Assembly: GCF_001021385.1 (NCBI RefSeq)
Contig: NZ_CP011773.1
Span: 1,240,001 to 1,304,000 of the forward strand
Reading direction: 5' to 3'
DNA length: 64,000 nucleotides
Origin: Mycobacterium sp. EPa45
GTDB taxonomy: Bacteria > Actinomycetota > Actinomycetes > Mycobacteriales > Mycobacteriaceae
A program made the translations under genes and the position numbers. Under the pieces are notes generated by a model, which saw only the letters and a list, made by a program, of their open reading frames with translations, made no database searches and was not told where the DNA came from. This document shows positions 28,108 to 36,440 of the stretch, one piece after another. Every line of letters begins with the position of its first letter. The first letter of the stretch is position 1.

Positions 28108-29628
28108 CTATTTCGAGATGCTGCCCGTCGAGCTGAGGCCGAAGACTTGAACGGCAGCCGACTTGCCTTTGAGCGCATGCGATCCTCGGTCGATCAGGTC
28201 GGGCGGTCGAGAAGACAGTGCGTCAACAGTCTGGCCGGTGAGAAGGATTGCGTTGCCGGTTGCTTTGGTGAGCTGCTCGACGCGGGCGGCGACGTTCGTG
28301 GTGTCACCGATGAGAGTGAACTCAAGGTGGCTTCCCCCTCCGATAGTGCCCGCTACAACGACACCGGTGTTGATTCCGATCCCTATCCGAAGCTCGCCCT
28401 GGAATCGCTCGGCGACCCGACGCTCAATCAGCACTGCTGCTTCCACGGCGGCATCAGCATGGTTGGCAAGCTCATTGGGAGCGCCGAAGACTGCGAGCGC
28501 GCCGTCGCCGAGGAACTTGTTCACGTGCCCACCTCCATCCACGACGGCAGGCACCACGATGTCGAACAGCGCGTTGAGGCGCGCCACGACATCCTCAGCG
28601 GGGTTCGCTTCTGCGAAAGGCGTGAAGTCACGCACATCAACGAACATCACCGTAACTTCGCGGCGCTCGCCGGTGAACACGTCGTCACCCTGCTCAAGCA
28701 GCTTCGTCGCGAGAGCAGGGTCGACGTATGTGCCGAACGCGGCCTGAAGACGTTGCCGTTCAGCCAAACCCGACTGCATCCGGTTGAATGAAGCCGCCAG
28801 CGCACCGAGGTCATCGTCCTGGACCACAGGCAGCCGTTGGCTGTAATCACCTGCGGCGACACGCTTGGTTCCTTCGGCGAGATCGCGGATAGGTCGAAGC
28901 GATGGCGCGAAGGCAATTCCGACGGTGATAGGGATTCCGAAGACGAGTGTCAACGCAACCGCGATCCCGCAGAAAACAACTGGCTCCTCGAAAAGCCGAT
29001 AGAGCACGGCAGCCGACATCCCGCCGATAGTCGCGAACACAAACCCGACCCCGAGCATGAAGACGCTCGACCATGCCGCAAACGTTGGACGCGAGCGGGG
29101 CAGTGAATCGCCAATATCGCTGTCATCTGAAAGAGCGGCTCTGATCGGGCGCACCGTCGCCTCCTCCAGGTTGTGGGCAGCGGTCAGCCCGACGACAAAT
29201 CCTGTGGCGACTCCCAAGACTCCGTATTGCACGATCCGAGATAAGGACGCGCCAGCCATCGCAGCAATAACGACCGCCGACAGGCTTGCCCAGACAGCCT
29301 GGGCGGCCACAGTACGAACAACCACGCCGCGTGTCCAAGAGTATGTGGCGTGCAGCACCTGCAGCCGATCGATTGCGTGGCCCTGCGCCCACCGCTCGAC
29401 AACGCGCCTCGGGCCTAGGCCCGGAAGCACTGTCACGTAGGACACCACTGGAATTCCGACCACGATCACGACGGCTGCCTCGGCGTAGTGACTTGAATCC
29501 TCGATGGCGACAATGAGAACCGACCAGAGAAGATACATCAGCATGGTCGGAGGAATGTGCATCGCCAACAGCGCCCACGAGTACCTCGACCCATACCGAT
29601 TCCACGCCCACTGCCAGATGCGATCCAT
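28108..29628 (-). CDS. membrane-bound class III adenylate cyclase with HAMP domain
   Basis: 506 residues: about six N-terminal membrane helices (15-240), HAMP linker (about 238-292, SLRPIRDLAEGTKRVAAGDYSQRLP), and a cyclase homology domain (about 320-495). All key catalytic residues are present: metal Asp331 (MFVDVRDF) and Asp375 (KFLGDG), purine-binding Lys371 and Asp442, and Asn445/Arg449 (GDTTNVAARVEQL). It resembles the M. tuberculosis Rv1318c-Rv1320c/Rv3645 group from memory. It lies in the decayed tRNA-Leu element but looks intact. Confidence 0.92.
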   Translation of the reverse strand: MDRIWQWAWNRYGSRYSWALLAMHIPPTMLMYLLWSVLIVAIEDSSHYAEAAVVIVVGIPVVSYVTVLPGLGPRRVVERWAQGHAIDRLQVLHATYSWTRGVVVRTVAAQAVWASLSAVVIAAMAGASLSRIVQYGVLGVATGFVVGLTAAHNLEEATVRPIRAALSDDSDIGDSLPRSRPTFAAWSSVFMLGVGFVFATIGGMSAAVLYRLFEEPVVFCGIAVALTLVFGIPITVGIAFAPSLRPIRDLAEGTKRVAAGDYSQRLPVVQDDDLGALAASFNRMQSGLAERQRLQAAFGTYVDPALATKLLEQGDDVFTGERREVTVMFVDVRDFTPFAEANPAEDVVARLNALFDIVVPAVVDGGGHVNKFLGDGALAVFGAPNELANHADAAVEAAVLIERRVAERFQGELRIGIGINTGVVVAGTIGGGSHLEFTLIGDTTNVAARVEQLTKATGNAILLTGQTVDALSSRPPDLIDRGSHALKGKSAAVQVFGLSSTGSISK

Positions 29629-29723
29629 ATCCGGACATTAAATCGTCCGATGCGTTGATCCGCGCCAAACTGGCAAGCCGGTATCCGGCCGCGAGACAAG
29701 CTATTGAGAGCCTCGTATGGCGT

Positions 29724-32396
29724 CTATTCCGGGACAGCCTTCAGCTCTGCGCGAGCCCGGTCGATCTGGTCGTATGCGTAGGTCACCACGGCGGCGGTCG
29801 TCATCGTCTCGCCCTTGCGGGCGAGTAATCCATAGGTCTGCTCACCGAGGACTTCGCGGAGGTGGGCAATTACGGTGCTGAATTGAGGGAATGCCGATGC
29901 AGTGTAGGGACTTAGTGCGAAACCGGCAATGGTGGCTGCTGGTTCGAGGCGTCCGAGGCGGTCTAGGAATAGCGCGAGAGTTGCTAGGGCGAAATGTATG
30001 TAGGCGATGTTGCCGGAATTGTAGAAATTGCTCACGGCCACCGTGATGTGATCGAGCGCTGCGAGTGGGTCGTCGTGCTCGGCTTCGAGCCGAGACAAAG
30101 TGGTGGATAGCAGCGATTCGGTCAACCGGTTCCCGCTGTCGTGTGCGATCACCAGGCCTCGACGCGCGGCTTCGAGCGCCGCCGGTGGATCAGAATCGCC
30201 GAAGGCGTAGCCGTAGGTATAAAGCGCATTCGCGAGCGCCCATGGGTTCCGGGTGGCCTCAGCGGCCTCGATAAGCCCATTCGCGGCGACCCGCGCCTCC
30301 TCGACGTCCCCGGCCGTGGTCAGTGCGATGACGAGCATCGACCTGATCAGTGTATGGGTGTCGCGGCCGCGTGCGAGCTGGGAACGACACCACTCGACGT
30401 TTCGTTCGTGCTGGCCAACAATCGAGAATACTGTTCCGAGTGTGCCCTCAAGGCCGAACAGCACCTCGAAGTGGCCGGTACTGACCACGGCCTGACCTGC
30501 GTCGGCGTAGCGGATAGCTTCCTCGATGCGTCCCGTCCAATAACACTGCGCCACATTCAAATACAGGTTCGCCAGCCTGGGATGAGCGACGGCGCGCGCA
30601 GGCTCAATCAGCTCCTCGCCCCACGTCAACGGCTCATAATTGGCGAGCAGGGCACCGACGAGCATCGTGTAGGTGGTGATGGCGGTAGCGGTGTCGAGGT
30701 CGCCCTGGTCGGCGGCCCACCGAAACGCGGTGCGGAGGTTGGCCAGTTCAATGGTGAACCAGTCGTAGGCTTTTCGCTGGCGGGGGCTGTCCCACAGGGC
30801 AAGGATGTCGGGTTCGCGTCCGGCGAAGTAGCGGGCGTGCCTTGTTCGTGCCTCGGTAGCCTCGCCGCTGGCTACGAGCTGATCTTCGGCGAACTGGCGG
30901 ATCGTCTCCAGCATGGAGTAGCGGGTGTGGCCCGAGGAACGGTCGGCCACGATTAGCGACTTGCGGACCAGGACGTCGAGGTGATCCAAGACCGCATAGT
31001 CGTCCCCAGATTCTGACACCGCGCACGCGCTTTCGAGGTCAAAGCCGCCGGTGAATACCGAACAACATGTCAAGAGCGATTTTTCGGCGTCCTCGAGCAG
31101 GTCATAAGACCAAGCGACCGCATGTCGCAGCGTCTGATGGCGTGACATGCTGCGCCGCGATCCGACCAGCAACCGGAACCGATCATCGAGACGATCCCGA
31201 ACCTCGCGGGCACTCATCGACGCCATCCGCGAGGCCGCCAACTCAATGGCCAACGGCAGTCCATCGAGGCGACGACATATGGTCAGCACCGCATCCGCCT
31301 CCTCCGGCATGCTCAGCGAGAACTGTGGGGCCACGCTGTTTGCCCGTTCGGCGAACAATCGCACGGCCGCCGAGTCCGTTCCGGCCTCGACGTCCAGCGA
31401 GGGCACCGGCCACAGCTGCTCATCGGCGGCCCCGAGCCCCTCGCGGCTAGTGGCCAGAATCCTCATCGTCGCCGACTGCGCCAGGATCGCCTCGATCAGA
31501 TCGGCGGCGGCATCCAACACGTGTTCGCAGTTGTCGAACACCAATAGCCGGACCCGTCCTTCCAGCGCGTCGGCCACGCTCTCCACCACGCTCTTGCCGG
31601 GCTGCTGGGTGATCCCAAGAACGGCAGCCACCGCATCCGGGACGGCGGCGGCATCGGTGACACTGGCGAGTTCGAACACCCACACCCCGTCGGGAAACTC
31701 CTCAGCCAGGTGGGCGGCGACCCCCAGCGCCAGGCGGGTCTTGCCGACTCCGCCGACCCCGGTCAACGTCACCACCCGGTGCTCCCGCACCACGGCAGCT
31801 AGCTCCCCGATTTCGGCGTCGCGCCCGATCAGGCTGGTGGCCGGGACCCGCAGGTTGCCCGACGTCGGATCTTGGGTGGCAAGGGGCGGGAACTCGGTGC
31901 GCAGGCCGGGGGCAGAAACTTGGAACACCTGCACCGGGTCGGTGATGTCCCGCAGCCACCTCGGCCCCAGGTCGAGCAGATCCAGCCCACGCACCAAACC
32001 CCGCGTGAGGCCGTCGAGCAGGATCTGACCGCCGTGTCCGGCGGCCATCACGCGCGCCGCCCGATTGAGGACCGCCCCGAAATAGTCACCGTCGCGCAGT
32101 TCAGCTTCTCCGGTCGCGATGCCCATCCGAACCGGCAGTTCGAGGTCCCGCTGCGCGGCGACCGCAGCCGCGACAGCTGCCCTGGGTGAGGTGAAGACGG
32201 CGCACACCCCATCACCGGTGTGCTTGAACGCCCACCCCCCGTGCTCCTCGACGGCGTGGCGCAGCACCTGGTCGTGAGCGGCCAGCGCCGCCCGCATCGC
32301 CGTCGCGTCGTTCTCCCACCGACGGGTCGAGCCCTCCACATCGGTGAACAAGAACGTCACCACCCCCGAAGGCAGCACCCCGGCGGACACCTGCAC
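29724..32396 (-). CDS. class III cyclase domain-NB-ARC-type ATPase fusion regulator (no C-terminal HTH)
   Basis: 890 residues. The N-terminal cyclase-like domain has LFTDVEGSTRRWE (Asp19), FKHTGDG (Lys58, Asp62) and YFGAVLNRAARV (Asn111, Arg115). The ATPase domain has Walker A TGVGGVGKTRLALG (Lys219), Walker B RLLVFDNCEHV, and LPLAIELAASRM. A long alpha-helical TPR-like region follows from about 500. The mycobacterial Rv0386/Rv1358/Rv2488c type usually ends in a LuxR HTH; none is visible here (the end is AYDQIDRARAELKAVPE). It probably acts as an ATP-dependent signalling protein with unknown partners. Confidence 0.87.
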   Translation of the reverse strand: MQVSAGVLPSGVVTFLFTDVEGSTRRWENDATAMRAALAAHDQVLRHAVEEHGGWAFKHTGDGVCAVFTSPRAAVAAAVAAQRDLELPVRMGIATGEAELRDGDYFGAVLNRAARVMAAGHGGQILLDGLTRGLVRGLDLLDLGPRWLRDITDPVQVFQVSAPGLRTEFPPLATQDPTSGNLRVPATSLIGRDAEIGELAAVVREHRVVTLTGVGGVGKTRLALGVAAHLAEEFPDGVWVFELASVTDAAAVPDAVAAVLGITQQPGKSVVESVADALEGRVRLLVFDNCEHVLDAAADLIEAILAQSATMRILATSREGLGAADEQLWPVPSLDVEAGTDSAAVRLFAERANSVAPQFSLSMPEEADAVLTICRRLDGLPLAIELAASRMASMSAREVRDRLDDRFRLLVGSRRSMSRHQTLRHAVAWSYDLLEDAEKSLLTCCSVFTGGFDLESACAVSESGDDYAVLDHLDVLVRKSLIVADRSSGHTRYSMLETIRQFAEDQLVASGEATEARTRHARYFAGREPDILALWDSPRQRKAYDWFTIELANLRTAFRWAADQGDLDTATAITTYTMLVGALLANYEPLTWGEELIEPARAVAHPRLANLYLNVAQCYWTGRIEEAIRYADAGQAVVSTGHFEVLFGLEGTLGTVFSIVGQHERNVEWCRSQLARGRDTHTLIRSMLVIALTTAGDVEEARVAANGLIEAAEATRNPWALANALYTYGYAFGDSDPPAALEAARRGLVIAHDSGNRLTESLLSTTLSRLEAEHDDPLAALDHITVAVSNFYNSGNIAYIHFALATLALFLDRLGRLEPAATIAGFALSPYTASAFPQFSTVIAHLREVLGEQTYGLLARKGETMTTAAVVTYAYDQIDRARAELKAVPE

Positions 32397-32559
32397 AGAA
32401 TGTCACACAAAGCCCTGCTCAACGCCACAATCGCGACGAACTCTTGGGACTCCCGAAACTCGTCATTTGAGACGCGTCCCATCGAACAAGAATCGCGGCG
32501 CAGAATGGGGTGCGCTGGCGCTTCGGTTATTGGAATTCGCTCGGCGAAGAGGGGTGTCT

Positions 32560-32991
32560 ATGCCAGCGCGTCAGTGGTCTTGCTTCCACCAAGCAGCCAT
32601 CGCGCTACTCGCAGCCCTCGTGCTGCTGAGTTTCATTGGGTGTGCGCCTCGCGTGGCCGCCAGCCCGTACTCACAGGTCGACCGCGACTTCTGGCCGCAC
32701 TCGACCACGGCCGACTTTGTTGTCAGCGACAACCCGACAAGCCGATCCCGTACCCCAACCCAGCCGCTGCCATCAGCGTCGGCCACTATCTCGCCACCTT
32801 GATCAAGCGCAGTCCCACGTGCCTGACGTTCAACAACGTCCGCAACAACAACCAGAGGGACTTCGGGCTCAACTCTTTCGATGCCGGGGAGATCATTGTC
32901 ATCGCTACGCGGTACTACGCCGACCCATCTGTCGAACGCCAAATGCGCCCAGATGAGAGACGAAGCCGGCTACTGGTACGGGCAGGCATAG
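32560..32991 (+). pseudogene. frameshifted small lipoprotein gene
   Basis: Starts at ATG 32560 with a signal peptide and lipobox (ALVLLSFIGC). The first frame runs to about residue 55 (STTADFVVSDN), then to a stop at 32802. The likely continuation is in a second frame (DKPIPYPNPAAAISVGHYLA, TCLTFNNVRNNNQRDFG) and finally a third (HLSNAKCAQMRDEAGYWYGQA, stop 32989-32991). The three pieces together give a ~143-residue protein with two Cys in the mature part. Two frameshifts suggest decay. No family recognised. Confidence 0.6.
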
Positions 32992-33051
32992 GGTGCTGAA
33001 GCCCCCCAAGGTCGTATTTGATTCACCGCGACGAACTGAAGATAGCGGCGG

Positions 33052-33249
33052 ATGGCGGCTAACGAAATGAGTAGTGTGCTACTGCATTCCGCTGCTGGCA
33101 CACGAGAGAGACGACTCCGGTTGAGGATTCGTCGAGGTAGGACCGCCCTCGCCACGTTCGGCCTGGCTGCTATTGGTGGCATCGCATTGGCGGCATCGGG
33201 TAATGCCGAGACCAGGTCGGGCCGTTCGTCGGATAGCTCCTCCGCGTAG
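33052..33249 (+). CDS. possible small membrane or exported peptide (weak)
   Basis: 65 codons from ATG 33052 with an Arg-rich N-terminus ([20 protein letters not shown]), one hydrophobic stretch (LATFGLAAIGGIALAASG) and a Ser-rich tail. No clear ribosome-binding site and no family recognised. It is the only plausible coding content between 32992 and 33486; the rest of that stretch shows nothing I can support. Confidence 0.25.
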   Translation: MAANEMSSVLLHSAAGTRERRLRLRIRRGRTALATFGLAAIGGIALAASGNAETRSGRSSDSSSA

Positions 33250-33486
33250 GGCCACACATGGCGGCCTTTTCGTAAGTCGTCCCCGACCGCCCGGCCCAAC
33301 GGAGCGCCATGTTAGTTGTCACAACGTTGGCACAACCCACGCCAGGCACCCGCGAACGGTTACGTATAGCCGCGCACGAATTGCCTTAGCAGGCAACGCG
33401 AAACGTAGCGGACGAACATTCGGGAATGGGTGTCGGTGACGTGAGAGTGAGTAGTCAAAGAAGAGACCGGGTAACCCGTCGCTCGA

Positions 33487-35196
33487 TCACACAAACCGTT
33501 GCGCGGTGGCGCGTTTGGCCACCATCAGTTGACTCCGACGATTCATCGCTCCGGCTAGTGCCGGGATTCCAGCGACGAGGTTGTCGACAAAGACTTGAGC
33601 TTGGTCCTGGTCGAGCAGCGCGTGGGCGGCCGCGGCAAGCTTGGCGGCCTGGCGCGCCAGCTGAGATTGAGTGAACTTCGCATAGCCGGGCAGCACCAGG
33701 GTTCCGATGTCGTCGTAGTTGATCCCTCGTTGGCGCCATTTCCTGCCCGTGAGGATGTACTGCTCCCTGTACTTCTTCAGCATTGCCGTGTAGCAGGCGG
33801 ACTTCTTGTCGATGTAGGCCTGCTCGACCTCCAGCACCGTTGCGATCACACCTGCGGTCACCCGGGCTGTTGCCGCAAGCTGCGAAGTCGAGTTGCCGGT
33901 GATCGCGCCCTCAGTGACCGTGCACACGATGTCCAGATCGAAGTTGGCTGATGAGCCGCTCACGGTGATGTCCAAGTTCCGCCCATAAGCGTTGCAATGG
34001 ATATCGATTGGCCCATGGTATGAAACCGTCTCTCGCCCAACGAATTGCTCGTAATCCACGTCGACGGTCAGGTAGTCGTTTCCCGCGATGTATGTACCGT
34101 TGACGGTCCAGCTACACAGCGGTTCGCGATAACGCTCGGTCACCACCTCCATGCGTACAGCCGCGGTGACGTCGTACACCGCCCATGAATATTCGCGATC
34201 GTCGAAGCAGCACTCCCGAAGCGAGGCACTGCATGCGGCACTGTCTGACGCGTCCGGAACGAAGACACCTTCGTCGGTTAGCGTGCGTGCCTGCTCGGCT
34301 GTGCTCCCCGTGATCCGGGCGCCGTAGTCGTCGTCGACAGGGATGACGGTGGCGTTGTGGCGGTTCGACCAGTATGCCTGCACGTTGACGCCGTTAACCC
34401 AGGCTGATTGCCATGTTTGCCCTCCCGAGCCGTCAGCGGATAGGGCGATATCGGCGATCTCCCCGCCCGTGGCGTCGCTCTCGAGGTCGGTATGCCAGCC
34501 GTCCAGTTCGGGGTCAGTGATCATTTCGACGATCTCGTGCGCGATCGTCTGCATCATGACCTCGACATCTTCGGTGGCCGCATCGTAGTAACGACACCAA
34601 CCCGCCCAGTAATTGTCGGTGTCGAACGGAAAGTCCCAGTCGTAGTCGTACTTGTGTGCACCGTCAGCCCTGGTGCATTGAAATCCCGGCGGCATGCAGA
34701 CGATGAAGCCGATCCGTGGTCCATCGTCGGGGTCACCGTATTCGCCGTCGTCGATCAGGTTGTCGACCAAGTCCAGCACAGCGTCTTCCGCGTCATTCGC
34801 GCTGACCGCTCCTGGTGGCTCGGGGTCGGTGACGACCTTTGCGTCGCCACCCCACACCGGTGGCTTCGCGATGTAGTACTGATCGAGTTGGTCGAAGTAG
34901 GGACTTGCCAACATCGCCTGCGTTCGTGAAATGACGAGGTCGCGTTGGGACTGGCCGGCGTCGAGCCACCACTGACCCCAGAAGATGAGGCGTATCGGCG
35001 TACCGACACCGCCGACGGGGCCGCCGTGATAGACGAACGGCGCCGCAAACGTGCTGTCGCTGAAGGTCAGAATTCGTTCGGGCGGATGAGCCCAGAGGCC
35101 GCCGAAGTTCTCGTCGTCGTAATGGTGGGTCATCACGGGCAGTACTCCCGCGCCGATGTCGACCCCGAAGTCGTTCGCTGAATAGTGTGGATCCAT
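33487..35196 (-). CDS. orphan protein with a putative HExxE...TDP metallopeptidase-like motif
   Basis: 569 residues, no signal peptide (begins MDPHYSANDFGVDIGAG). A central motif TIAHEIVEMITDPELDGWH has His220, Glu221 and Glu224, followed by GGEIADI (244-250). The order HE..E..TDP..GW...GGEI resembles a motif in EXORDIUM/phosphate-induced-type proteins and related putative metallopeptidases, recalled only as a pattern. The C-terminal half has several Cys (CSASLRECCFDD, VNGTYIAG, DIHCNAYG) and ends in an Ala/Gln-rich helical region. Located in the decayed element. Function unknown. Confidence 0.6.
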   Translation of the reverse strand: MDPHYSANDFGVDIGAGVLPVMTHHYDDENFGGLWAHPPERILTFSDSTFAAPFVYHGGPVGGVGTPIRLIFWGQWWLDAGQSQRDLVISRTQAMLASPYFDQLDQYYIAKPPVWGGDAKVVTDPEPPGAVSANDAEDAVLDLVDNLIDDGEYGDPDDGPRIGFIVCMPPGFQCTRADGAHKYDYDWDFPFDTDNYWAGWCRYYDAATEDVEVMMQTIAHEIVEMITDPELDGWHTDLESDATGGEIADIALSADGSGGQTWQSAWVNGVNVQAYWSNRHNATVIPVDDDYGARITGSTAEQARTLTDEGVFVPDASDSAACSASLRECCFDDREYSWAVYDVTAAVRMEVVTERYREPLCSWTVNGTYIAGNDYLTVDVDYEQFVGRETVSYHGPIDIHCNAYGRNLDITVSGSSANFDLDIVCTVTEGAITGNSTSQLAATARVTAGVIATVLEVEQAYIDKKSACYTAMLKKYREQYILTGRKWRQRGINYDDIGTLVLPGYAKFTQSQLARQAAKLAAAAHALLDQDQAQVFVDNLVAGIPALAGAMNRRSQLMVAKRATAQRFV

Positions 35197-35522
35197 GGCC
35201 CCGCCCCCCTTGTTCCGGCCCTATGACGAGGATGCCGGATGCCGGAATTCCGCACCAGTCTTTTCGGCGCGCAGTATGCAACGATGCCCACTAGATGCAA
35301 CTCTTCGCCAGCTCGTGAAGGGTGCGGTGCCAAACGTGCCTCGGTCACCGGGAGGGTCCCCGTGGTCCACGCCGGCGGCTCTTGACTCGGGCCGTGGGGC
35401 TGGCTCGCAGTGTCATCGAGGCGTTTACGGCGAGCGTGACATCGTGGTGACATCGGTCCTGGCCGATGACGGATCCTGATGTCGGTCAGAGCATTTCGCT
35501 CGAAGGAACGCCCACTCCCGCT

Positions 35523-35555
35523 CTTGAAATCTGCCGTGGTGAGTTCGAGTCGCAC
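35523..35555 (+). repeat. tRNA 3'-half-like sequence, possible decayed attachment site
   Basis: It aligns with the loop-to-T-arm part of tRNA-Leu(UAA) at 27311-27384: CTTGAAA vs CTTAAAA, TCTGC vs TCCGC, GTGAGTTCGAGT identical, CGCAC vs CTCAC. That is 26 of 29 aligned positions outside the variable loop. Same orientation, 8.1 kb to the right. No 5' half exists upstream. Consistent with the far-end copy left by integration into the tRNA gene, but T-loops are conserved in all tRNAs, so a fragment of another tRNA remains possible. Confidence 0.5.
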
Positions 35556-36190
35556 CGGCCTAATAGGATTGGATCTGGTGTCGGTTTACTACGGGTAGAT
35601 CAGACTCCAGCCCTGGTAAGTCCAGCGGACCGCACATGGGGAGTCGGCAGATCTTCGGCGTTGTGCCCATCGCCGTAGCATCTCGAGGAGCCGAAAGAGT
35701 CTGTCCGGAGTCCGCTTTCGGAGTTGGAGATCGCGTCCTGGGCTCCGGGCATTGCCCCACGGCGCCCGCCAGGTGCGAAGAGGAGTGCCGCAGGAAGTCG
35801 AGCGGTCGGCGGCACCCGCAGATCCCGGGCGTTCATCCCTTGGCTCCGTCTACCGATGCGTGATCGCGCGTTGTGCAGGCAGCCAACGCGCGGTCGTCGT
35901 CGAAACTGTTCAGAAATCCGGCTCAATGTCGTTCCGCTGGGGGCGCGCGAGCGACGGCGCCGGAGGCCCACAAATTTTCGACCACTCAGCAAACTCGAAG
36001 ATCCATTCATTGCGATGACAGTGGGATGTCGGGGATCCGGAGGACGCGCAGGTCCGCGCTTGGCGCCGGCCGCCGCGGCGGCGGTTGCGGCGGCCGCCGG
36101 GACGTCGAAGGCCGCGCAAATTGCTCAAGGTTTACATAAGCCCGGTTATGCTACTAAAAAGTAACCTAGATGACAGTTTCAGCAAACTGT

Positions 36191-36214
36191 TTATCTTACC
36201 CGCGGGTAAGATAA
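36191..36214. promoter_or_regulatory. perfect 24-bp palindrome, operator 1 of the GjpA-like gene
   Basis: TTATCTTACCCG-CGGGTAAGATAA reads identically on both strands. It contains the 14-base core TTACCCGCGGGTAA (36196-36209). Form and length suit a TetR-type repressor site. Confidence 0.65.
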
Positions 36215-36376
36215 CGAGTAGGAAATGGTAGCTGATCCTCCCCAGCTGTTCACCCCCGGGCAATGTCGCGAACCAGTCAATAGCGACCTGAACAGCGCAT
36301 TCAGTTCCTGCAGCCGGGGTGCACCCCAGCTATCTGGGCTGCTTCCCGGCAGAACAAAAGTTTCCGGAACCGCTTC

Positions 36377-36390
36377 TTACTGGCGAGTAA
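36377..36390. promoter_or_regulatory. TTAC-N6-GTAA site, operator 2 of the GjpA-like gene
   Basis: TTACTGGCGAGTAA matches the TTAC-N6-GTAA outline of operator 1 and lies 181 bases from it, centre to centre, 51 bases before the start codon. Two matching sites suggest looping or two promoters. Confidence 0.55.
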
Positions 36391-36440
36391 GGTGCGGTAC
36401 GTTCTTGTGCTCAGGGGGCAACTTTGGTCAAAGGAGAGTC

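Larger units (their letters stand above)
35197..36440. other. 1.2-kb stretch without a convincing gene
   Basis: Short overlapping frames here have no family features and shadow each other. Recognisable contents are a tRNA 3'-half-like sequence (35523-35555) and two operator-like palindromes (36191-36214, 36377-36390) leading into the GjpA-like gene. Around 36060-36110 there is a very GC-rich GCCGCGGCGGCGG run. AT-rich DNA at 36128-36230 is the likely promoter region. Confidence 0.6.

Noticed and set aside
35133..35555. A 140-codon minus-strand frame covering the tRNA-like fragment (MRLELTTADFKS start)
   Set aside because: Its start is the reverse complement of a tRNA 3' half, a common false gene; the rest is antisense or non-coding.
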